Source of the DNA: Empedobacter falsenii
GTDB taxonomy: Bacteria > Bacteroidota > Bacteroidia > Flavobacteriales > Weeksellaceae
Length of the DNA: 64,000 bases
NCBI RefSeq assembly: GCF_019308355.1
Contig: NZ_JAAGKM010000014.1
Location: 1-64,000, forward strand
Direction of reading: 5' to 3'
The notes below the pieces were generated by a model. The model saw only the letters and a program-made list of their open reading frames with translations, searched no databases and had not been told where the DNA came from. Numbering within the stretch: position 1 is the first letter of the stretch; every line of letters starts with the position of its first letter. Made by a program: the position numbers and the translations under genes. Shown here piece after piece: positions 53,785-59,681 of this stretch.

Positions 53785-54123
53785 CTAAAGAATAACATTG
53801 ATTTTTGCTTTGCTAATAGGTTTTATTCCAGCCAAAGCGCCATCAATTTCGCACTTCAACAAACCACTTCCGCCACCATAATGATGGATTTGCTTTATCG
53901 TAGGGAAATAAGTGCTTATCCATTCCTCCATTTTCTCTACCTCCGAAGCACCAATTCCACTACTGTATAATATTATTTGGATATTATTTGTTGATACGTA
54001 TCCTTTCAATTCTTCTTGTGAGCAGGTACAAAATGCTTTCCAGTTTTCATTTTTGTTGATCACGCGTTCTAACGTGTCTACAATTTCTTTGTTTTTACCA
54101 TATACGGCGATTTGTACTTGCAT
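53785..54123 (-). CDS. Receiver-fold-like small protein without phosphoacceptor
   Basis: The 112-residue product alternates strands and helices like a CheY fold: MQVQIAVYGKNKEIVDTLERVI, IQIILYSSGIG (where the Asp of a receiver would be, Ser/Gly is found), FPTIKQIHHYGGGSGLLKCEI and a final KAKINVIL. No acidic pocket is visible, so phosphorylation is unlikely. I cannot name a family or function. It is convergent with the gene on the left and ends at the shared terminator. Confidence 0.55.
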   Translation of the reverse strand: MQVQIAVYGKNKEIVDTLERVINKNENWKAFCTCSQEELKGYVSTNNIQIILYSSGIGASEVEKMEEWISTYFPTIKQIHHYGGGSGLLKCEIDGALAGIKPISKAKINVIL

Positions 54124-54205
54124 ATTAGATTAATTTTAAGGCAAATTAACAACATAACGCATGGTCTAACATTGATTTACGATAAGAAATAAATGACATA
54201 AAAAA

Positions 54206-54230
54206 AAATCGTTCCAATTCGAAACGATTT
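54206..54230 (-). terminator. Terminator after the TPR gene
   Basis: AAATCGTT and AACGATTT form an 8-bp stem. On the - strand it is followed by a long T-run, 8 bp after the stop of the TPR gene. Confidence 0.7.
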
Positions 54231-54237
54231 CTATGTT

Positions 54238-54990
54238 TTATTGTTGATTTTCTAATTGTGCTAATCTTTCGGCAGCTAAATAAAATTCAGGATTCAACTG
54301 CAATGCTTTTTTGTATTCCTCTACAGCTTCGGCTTGTTTCTCAAATTTTTCTAGGATTGCGCCTTTGTTGTAGTATGATAAGAAATGATTTGGATTTAAC
54401 TCGATTGATTGATTAAAATCGTTCAATGCATTTTCTAAATCATTCAAAACAAAATAAGTATTTCCTCTGTTGTAATACGACAAGAAATGTGGTTTCATTT
54501 CGATTACTTTCGAATAATCTTCGATTGCTTTATCCAATTGTTGTAATTGATCGTAGCAAAATGCACGATTGTGGTAACATGATTCGTAATCTGGATTAAT
54601 TTCTAAAGCTTTATTGAAACATTCGATCGCCTCATCGTATTTGTTCAAATTCATCAATACATAACCTTTTTGATGATAAGCTACAAAACTTGCCGGATCA
54701 ATCTCGATCACTTTATCAAAATTCTCAGCTGCTTTTGTTGGATTATATTGATTGAAATTTGCCATTCCTCTGTAGAAATAGAAGTTTGGATTTTTATCAT
54801 CTAATTCAATTGCTTTATCAAAATCCTTGATTGCATCTGTATTTTGTTTCATATAATATTGGCTCAATCCACGACCGAAATATGAATTTGCCACTTCTAT
54901 TTGACGCTTAATCGATAATGTAAAATAATCAATCGCTTTTCTATACTGACCTTTGCGGAGATATTGACTCCCATCTTCATAAAAACTCAT
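54238..54990 (-). CDS. Tetratricopeptide-repeat protein
   Basis: The 250-residue protein consists of about seven 34-residue TPR units with the usual W/L-G-Y-A-P spacing, for example YRKAIDYFTLSIKRQIEVANSYFGRGLSQYYM, DAIKDFDKAIELDDKNPNFYFYRGMANFN and DEAIECFNKALEINPDYESCYHNRAFCYDQ. It has no signal peptide and no added domain, so it is probably a cytoplasmic scaffold. The partner is unknown. It is divergent from the epimerase gene. Confidence 0.9.
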   Translation of the reverse strand: MSFYEDGSQYLRKGQYRKAIDYFTLSIKRQIEVANSYFGRGLSQYYMKQNTDAIKDFDKAIELDDKNPNFYFYRGMANFNQYNPTKAAENFDKVIEIDPASFVAYHQKGYVLMNLNKYDEAIECFNKALEINPDYESCYHNRAFCYDQLQQLDKAIEDYSKVIEMKPHFLSYYNRGNTYFVLNDLENALNDFNQSIELNPNHFLSYYNKGAILEKFEKQAEAVEEYKKALQLNPEFYLAAERLAQLENQQ

Positions 54991-55068
54991 AGTTCAATAT
55001 TACAACAAACTCTTTAAATTTTAAATAAAAAATTTTAGAAAAGTTTATCTTTACGCAAAACAACACAC

Positions 55069-55467
55069 ATGAAAATAGAACATTTAGGGATTGCCGTTAA
55101 AGATTTGGGATTATCGAATGAATTGTTCGAAAAATTATTAGGAAAAGCACCGTACAAAGAAGAAGCAGTGGAGTCGGAAGGTGTGAGAACCTCTTTTTTT
55201 GAAGTAGGCGAATCGAAGATCGAATTGGTCGGTTCTGAAAAAAATGATAGTGCTATTGAAAAATATTTAGAAAAAAATCGCGAAGGAATTCACCATATTG
55301 CTTTTGGAGTAGATGATATCGAACTCGAAATAGAGCGTCTTAAAAATCAAGGGTTTACTTTTATTAACGAAACGCCAAAATTGGGAGCAGATAATAAACG
55401 TATTGTTTTTTTACACCCTAAAACAACAAATGGCGTATTGGTAGAGCTTTGCGAAGATGTAAAATAA
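55069..55467 (+). CDS. mce: Methylmalonyl-CoA epimerase
   Basis: The 132-residue VOC-fold enzyme starts MKIEHLGIAVKDLGLSNELFEKLLG (His5 is a metal ligand). It has GVRTSFFEVGESKIELVGS, EGIHHIAFGVDDIE (second His) and KTTNGVLVELCE (Glu). It interconverts R- and S-methylmalonyl-CoA in propionate/odd-chain metabolism. The length is usual. It is a single-gene unit directly before the tRNA. Confidence 0.93.
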   Translation: MKIEHLGIAVKDLGLSNELFEKLLGKAPYKEEAVESEGVRTSFFEVGESKIELVGSEKNDSAIEKYLEKNREGIHHIAFGVDDIELEIERLKNQGFTFINETPKLGADNKRIVFLHPKTTNGVLVELCEDVK

Positions 55468-55543
55468 TTTTGAAGTTCAAAAAAATAGCTTTAATATTGC
55501 AAACGAATTAGGTGATAGCTTCCTTTTTATTGCTTAATTCTCT

Positions 55544-55617
55544 GGTCCTATAACTCAGTTGGTTAGAGTAGCTGACTCATAATCAGCAAGTCCTTGGTTC
55601 GAGCCCAAGTGGGACCA
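55544..55617 (+). tRNA. tRNA with anticodon CAU (tRNA-Met or tRNA-Ile2)
   Basis: The 74-nt cloverleaf is complete. Acceptor GGTCCTA pairs with TGGGACC, a D arm carries GTTGG, the anticodon stem GCTGA/TCAGC holds loop CTCATAA, and a TTGG-GTTCGAG-CCAA T-arm follows. CCA is not encoded (ACAA follows). Anticodon CAU is shared by elongator Met and lysidine-modified Ile2; I cannot separate them by eye. It borders an accessory region and may be its attachment site. Confidence 0.93.
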
Positions 55618-55620
55618 CAA

Positions 55621-55648
55621 AAGCACCTTTTAAAGGTGCTTTTTTTTG
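55621..55648 (+). terminator. Terminator after the tRNA
   Basis: AGCACC(TT) and (AA)GGTGCT form the stem, followed by T8. It lies 5 bp behind the tRNA. Confidence 0.8.
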
Positions 55649-55699
55649 TTTAATTACGTTGATTTTTAATCATTTAGCAATTTTACTACATTTTAAAAT

Positions 55700-55740
55700 C
55701 ACCATTTTTCACCATTGTTTTGATACCCGTTTGATACCCA
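55700..55740. repeat. Short tandem direct repeats downstream of the tRNA
   Basis: CACCATT occurs at 55700 and 55710 (10-bp period), and TTTGATACCC at 55719 and 55730 (11-bp period). Helical-phase repeats beside a tRNA end resemble recombinase arm-binding sites, but no integrase gene is in the window. Confidence 0.4.
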
Positions 55741-55753
55741 TTTTATTTTTTTA

Positions 55754-55984
55754 TTAGTTTCTTTTACTCCAAGTTCTACCTTCGTTTTTTGAATAATATA
55801 ATCCTTTACTTGTATTGGCAAGTAATTCTTTACCATTGTCAATTAACTCAATAAAGTTTCCATAAGAAGACCCTGAGAATCTTGTGCTCCAAGTCCTCCC
55901 ATCATTTTTAGAATATTCTAATTTGTTAGAGTTTGTTGGATTGATACGAATCATTTCGCCATTGTAATTAATCATTTGTGACAT
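55754..55984 (-). CDS. Asp-box micro-protein
   Basis: The 76-residue protein contains two copies of an Asp-box-like motif, SKNDGRTW and SKNEGRTW, 36 residues apart, each in a YSKNxGRTW context. Asp boxes (SxDxGxTW) are beta-hairpin turns that normally recur on the blades of sialidase/BNR propellers. Here only about one to two blades remain and there is no signal peptide. It is either a tiny stand-alone repeat protein or a decayed fragment. The compact start (MSQMINYNGEMIRINPTNSNKLEYS) and clean end favour a real small gene. Function unknown. Confidence 0.6.
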   Translation of the reverse strand: MSQMINYNGEMIRINPTNSNKLEYSKNDGRTWSTRFSGSSYGNFIELIDNGKELLANTSKGLYYSKNEGRTWSKRN

Positions 55985-56071
55985 AATTTTTAATATTTAT
56001 AGTTTTTGTTAATGTGGACAAGTTAATCCCTGTTTTAATTATATTTTTTCGTTTTTACATAATTGTATTAT

Positions 56072-56386
56072 TTATTTCTCTATCAAATAATAAAGAGATA
56101 ATTCATAATCGTTATTTTCTACTACATCATTTTCTTCAATATTCATTACAATAGAAGCATTATTATGCATTTCTTTTTGAATTACATCATTGATTAATCC
56201 TATATCATCCATCGTAATTTCTTTAGAATGATCGCATTTAATTTTGATAACAATTTTATCCTGGAATGATTTATTTCTTAAAAATGATGACATTTCATTT
56301 ACTATTTTTTCAATACTTCCTATAAAAGTTTCTTTTAAACCATTTTCTAAAATGTGCTTTTCAATTTTATATTCTTTTTCTTTCAT
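56072..56386 (-). CDS. Small acidic protein of unknown function
   Basis: The 104-residue product (MKEKEYKIEKHILENGLKETFIGSIEKIVNEMSSFL) is acidic, with two predicted helices and strands (DKIVIKIKCDHSK, ASIVMNIEENDV). No family is recognised. It is transcribed away from the 73-residue gene, and both promoters face a shared 14-bp operator-like site. A TAGTTTTG box on the - strand (56410-56403) lies 17 bp before its ATG. Confidence 0.5.
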   Translation of the reverse strand: MKEKEYKIEKHILENGLKETFIGSIEKIVNEMSSFLRNKSFQDKIVIKIKCDHSKEITMDDIGLINDVIQKEMHNNASIVMNIEENDVVENNDYELSLYYLIEK

Positions 56387-56402
56387 TTTTTTTATTTTGT
56401 TT

Positions 56403-56455
56403 CAAAACTATATTGAGGTGTGGACATAGTATGGTCTTAGCTATTGATAAATTTG
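56403..56455. promoter_or_regulatory. Divergent promoter pair around a shared quasi-palindrome
   Basis: On +, GACAT (from 56423) is followed exactly 25 bp later by TAAATTTG (56448-56455). On -, GACCAT (from 56436) is followed after 26 bp by TAGTTTTG (56410-56403). The central 14-mer GACATAGTATGGTC reads GACCATACTATGTC on the other strand. The + half has the same geometry as the promoters at 56745 and 61989. Confidence 0.6.
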
Positions 56456-56502
56456 AAAATAATATTTTTTAAAAATTATGCACACCTAAAAATTTCTTAA
56501 AA

Positions 56503-56724
56503 ATGATTGAAGAAAATATAAATAAAGTTGATGAATTAGTAGAATTGATAAAAGAATATTCTTCTAAAAATCCTGAACAACGATTTACACAAATCTTATT
56601 TAATTTAAAAATAAACGAATTTAAAGATGACGATTTTACACAGGGTTTAAGAGATAACTACAATGATCTTGATCAAAATGTATTGAAAAGAATTCGAGAA
56701 CGATTAAGGTTATTAAATAAATAA
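56503..56724 (+). CDS. Small helical protein of unknown function
   Basis: The 73-residue product (MIEENINKVDELVELIKEYSSKNPEQRFTQILFNLKINEF) is mostly helical and charged, ending RIRERLRLLNK. The phrase PEQRFxQxLxNLxI recurs, from memory, in small Bacteroidetes proteins found near phage and defence genes, but I cannot name the family. It shares its promoter design with the WYL regulator and the ATPase gene downstream, which suggests joint control. Confidence 0.55.
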   Translation: MIEENINKVDELVELIKEYSSKNPEQRFTQILFNLKINEFKDDDFTQGLRDNYNDLDQNVLKRIRERLRLLNK

Positions 56725-56744
56725 TTTTAATATAAAAGCAAACC

Positions 56745-56777
56745 GACATTGTTTGTCCGTAAGCTATTTTATGTTTG
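56745..56777 (+). promoter_or_regulatory. WYL-gene promoter with GACA-N5-TGTC operator
   Basis: GACATTGTTTGTC (56745-56757) is an inverted repeat with 4-bp arms. TTG at 56749-56751 is 18 bp from TATGTTTG (56770-56777), a full match to the TTG/TAnnTTTG promoter. The ATG follows 25 bp from the start of the -7 box. Geometry is identical to 61989-62021. Confidence 0.7.
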
Positions 56778-56794
56778 TATTAAAATTACAAAAT

Positions 56795-57709
56795 ATGGCT
56801 AAAAGAGAACAAATGTTTCGGTTGATGAATATATCAAACTTCCTAAAATCTAAACCAAGAGGTGTAACATTTAGAGATATTCAACAGTATTTGGAAAAAA
56901 AATACGATGAAGAAGATTATGATGGTGAATTAGCTTTCAGTGAAAAAACTTTTAAGCGCGATCGTAAATTGCTTCTTGAACTTTTTAAAATAGAAACAAA
57001 GTTCAATCGTTCTACAATGCTTTATCAGATTATTGAAGATAACGAATCAAATCAAACTATTTTTGATAATTTATTATTAGTTAATGCATATAAAAAGGCA
57101 GCTGACCAAGCAAATATCTTACTTTTTGAAAAAAGACAAGCTTCTGGTTTGGAAAATCTTGATGGACTAATTCATGCAATTAAAAACACAAAAATTATTA
57201 GTTGCACTTATACGAAATATTGGGAAGGTGTACCTAATAAAAAGGTTTTAGAATCTTATGCTGTGAAAGAATTTAGAAATCGTTGGTATTTGATTGCAAA
57301 AGATCGTAATGATGATGATTTTACTTTGAAAACATATGGATTGGACAGAATTTCAAATTTAGAAATTCATTCTTCAACATATGTAAAGAATAAAAAAGTG
57401 AATGTAGAAGATATGTTTATCAATTCGTTTGGTATTATTTCGACATTAGGACAAGAGCCAACTAAAATCACTTTATCTCTGATACCTTGGCAAGGAATGT
57501 ATGTGAAATCATTACCCATTCATCATTCGCAAAAGATTCTTGTAGACAATGAAAATGAGTTAAAATTGGAATTAAACTTAGTTCCTACTTATGATTTTTT
57601 CCAAGAAATATTAACGCATAATCAACGATTATTATCATTAGAACCAAAAGCAGTAAGAGAGGAATATCTTAAATTTTTACATGTAGGATTAAATAATCTT
57701 ACAAAATAA
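56795..57709 (+). CDS. WYL-domain transcriptional regulator
   Basis: The 304-residue protein starts MAKREQMFRLMNISNFLKSKPRGVTFRDIQQYLEKKY, an N-terminal winged helix. A longer frame begins before the promoter and is rejected. The WYL domain (about 125-205) carries VKEFRNRWYLIAKDRNDDDFTLKTYGLDRISNLEI with the name-giving Trp-Tyr-Leu. A WCX-type C-terminal domain follows. WYL proteins sense nucleic-acid or nucleotide ligands and commonly govern defence islands. Here it lies upstream of the DUF262 pair. The inverted repeat over its own promoter suggests autoregulation. Confidence 0.9.
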   Translation: MAKREQMFRLMNISNFLKSKPRGVTFRDIQQYLEKKYDEEDYDGELAFSEKTFKRDRKLLLELFKIETKFNRSTMLYQIIEDNESNQTIFDNLLLVNAYKKAADQANILLFEKRQASGLENLDGLIHAIKNTKIISCTYTKYWEGVPNKKVLESYAVKEFRNRWYLIAKDRNDDDFTLKTYGLDRISNLEIHSSTYVKNKKVNVEDMFINSFGIISTLGQEPTKITLSLIPWQGMYVKSLPIHHSQKILVDNENELKLELNLVPTYDFFQEILTHNQRLLSLEPKAVREEYLKFLHVGLNNLTK

Positions 57710-57724
57710 TAACATATTTAACAA

Positions 57725-57751
57725 TTACGTAAAAACGTAAAATTATATTTG
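57725..57751 (+). promoter_or_regulatory. Promoter of the DUF262 operon with perfect palindrome
   Basis: TTACGT-AAAA-ACGTAA (57725-57740) is a perfect 6+4+6 inverted repeat that ends 3 bp before TATATTTG (57744-57751), an exact TAnnTTTG box. A protein bound there would cover the -33 region. The DUF262 start follows about 150 bp later, after an exonuclease remnant. Confidence 0.6.
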
Positions 57752-57784
57752 TTGAATAAAATTCGTTTTCATAGTATTGCATAA

Positions 57785-57898
57785 TCAACATTATGTAAAC
57801 AATACAATATTTCATTAAATCATCATGGTGCTTTAAGCGATGCTAAAGCTTGTGCTGAATTGTTTTTGATACATTTACAAAACATAAGTAAAATTTAA
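57785..57898 (+). pseudogene. C-terminal remnant of a DnaQ-family 3'-5' exonuclease
   Basis: Between an upstream in-frame TAA and the stop at 57896 the frame reads STLCKQYNISLNHHGALSDA, then KACAELFLIHLQNISKI. This is the end of a DnaQ/RNase T-type exonuclease: the HxAxxD ExoIII motif is present in a shifted form (NHHGALSDAKACAE). The N-terminal exonuclease motifs are missing and there is no start codon. Its promoter-like TATATTTG still lies upstream. The stop is 2 bp before the DUF262 ATG, so the relic now acts as a 5' leader. It marks a deletion or recombination joint. Confidence 0.75.
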
Positions 57899-57900
57899 AA

Positions 57901-59676
57901 ATGAACAATAAAATATCAATAAAAACTATAAGTGAATTACTACAATATAACTTCTTTATTCCTTCTTATCAGAGAGGTTATCGCTGGACTGAACAACAAG
58001 TAACTGATTTGTTGAATGACATAAATGAATTCACAACAGATTCTGATGAAAAAAATTGGTATTGTTTACAACCAATTGTAGTAAAACAAAAAAAGGATGA
58101 GAACAAGTGGTACGTAATTGACGGACAACAACGGTTAACTACAATTTATCTAATCTTGTATTATTTGAATCAAAAATATACAGAAGAAAAAAGAGTTAAA
58201 TTGTTTGATTTAGAATATGAAACTCGAAAAGATTCGGCGGATTATTTAAAAAATAAGTTAGGTAAGATAAAAGAAGATACTTCAAATATTGACTATTTTT
58301 ATATATCAACTGCTTATCAAACTATTTGTGATTGGTTCAAAAAAAAGGAAGAGAAACTTGATGTGATTACGTTTAGTTCTAAATTCAATTCTTCTACAAA
58401 AGTTATTTGGTACGAAACTTCACAAAATGAAGATTCTATTGATATTTTCACAAGAATAAACAGTGGGAAAATACCTTTAACGAATGCAGAATTAATAAAA
58501 GCATTGTTTTTAAATAGCTCTAACTTCTCCAATACAGACACAGAGAAACTGCGTTTGAAACAATTAGAAATAGCTTCAGAATGGGACAGAATTGAATTTG
58601 CTCTACAGGACGATTCTTTTTGGTATTTCATCAACAAAAATGAAAACAATCTTCCAACGAGGATTGAGTTTATTTTCAAATTAATGTATGAAGTAGCACA
58701 AGCAGAGGATAAAGAAGTGGAGGAAAGAAAACACTTGGGAATAAAAACTAAAGAACAAATTGATAAGAGAAAAATTGAACATCAAACAATTGTTGAACAA
58801 TTCGGAAATGATGAGTATGCTACTTTCAGATTTTTTAATGATAAATTCAAAAATAATTCTGAAGTAAATAATAACTGGAAAGACATAAAAAAGTATTTTC
58901 AAACGCTTGAAGAATGGTACAACGATAGAGAATTGTATCATAAAATCGGTTATCTGATTACAGTTGGAATAAATATAAAAACTATTCTTGGTAATAAAGA
59001 AAACAAGACCAAAATTGATTTTGGGAAGTGGTTAGATCAAGAAATCAAAAAAATAGCAAGCAAAAAGCAAGTTGATAAATTAGAATATGAAAAAGATAAT
59101 GCTCAGTTAATCAATGTATTGCTTTTGCACAACATCATTACAACAATAAATAGCGATGATACTTCTCTACGTTTTCCATTTAATAAATACAAAGACAAGA
59201 AAAATGGTGGTTGGAGTTTAGAGCATATTCACGCACAAAATTCTGATAATATTACAGAAATCGATGATTTTGAAGAATGGTTGAAAGTAATAGATACCGA
59301 TATGATTACGGAAGAAATAAAAACAGAAATCAATAATTTCAATAATGACAAACAAAAGGAAAAAGTTTCTTCACTTGTCGAGAAATTAAGTAATCTATTT
59401 GGCGAACTTGATATTCATTCTATTGAAAATATGGCATTACTTTCCAAAAATGACAACTCAAAACTTAATAATGGATTGTTTCCTGTAAAAAGAAAAAGAA
59501 TAATTGATCTTGAAAAGAATGGAGCATTTATCCCTATTACTACCAAAAAAGTATTCCAGAAATATTTTGATGACTGTACAAAACAATTTAGTAAATGGGA
59601 AGAAAAAGACAGAAATGCTTATTTGAATGACATTAAAGAAACTTTGAAAAACTATTTATCTCAAACAGAATTATAA
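57901..59676 (+). CDS. DUF262-DUF1524 protein (GmrSD-like nuclease), first of a tandem pair
   Basis: The 591-residue protein has a DUF262 (ParB/Srx-like NTPase) domain at about 5-220: IPSYQRGYRW (20-29), VIDGQQRLTT (DGQQR 74-78) and FTRINSGKIPLTNAELIKALFL. A helical middle follows, then a DUF1524 HNH-type nuclease domain with WSLEHIHAQNS (H442, H444) and ENMALLSKNDNSKLNNGLF. In the type IV restriction enzyme GmrSD these two domains cut glucosylated hydroxymethylcytosine DNA. The GmrSD form usually reads HxxP at the first His pair; here it is HIHAQ. Next gene is a second DUF262 protein 5 bp downstream. Confidence 0.85.
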   Translation: MNNKISIKTISELLQYNFFIPSYQRGYRWTEQQVTDLLNDINEFTTDSDEKNWYCLQPIVVKQKKDENKWYVIDGQQRLTTIYLILYYLNQKYTEEKRVKLFDLEYETRKDSADYLKNKLGKIKEDTSNIDYFYISTAYQTICDWFKKKEEKLDVITFSSKFNSSTKVIWYETSQNEDSIDIFTRINSGKIPLTNAELIKALFLNSSNFSNTDTEKLRLKQLEIASEWDRIEFALQDDSFWYFINKNENNLPTRIEFIFKLMYEVAQAEDKEVEERKHLGIKTKEQIDKRKIEHQTIVEQFGNDEYATFRFFNDKFKNNSEVNNNWKDIKKYFQTLEEWYNDRELYHKIGYLITVGINIKTILGNKENKTKIDFGKWLDQEIKKIASKKQVDKLEYEKDNAQLINVLLLHNIITTINSDDTSLRFPFNKYKDKKNGGWSLEHIHAQNSDNITEIDDFEEWLKVIDTDMITEEIKTEINNFNNDKQKEKVSSLVEKLSNLFGELDIHSIENMALLSKNDNSKLNNGLFPVKRKRIIDLEKNGAFIPITTKKVFQKYFDDCTKQFSKWEEKDRNAYLNDIKETLKNYLSQTEL

Positions 59677-59681
59677 AGACA

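Noticed and set aside
57705-57760. A GACA-type regulon site before the DUF262 operon
   Set aside because: At 25 bp before TATATTTG there is no GACA; the site there is a different palindrome.
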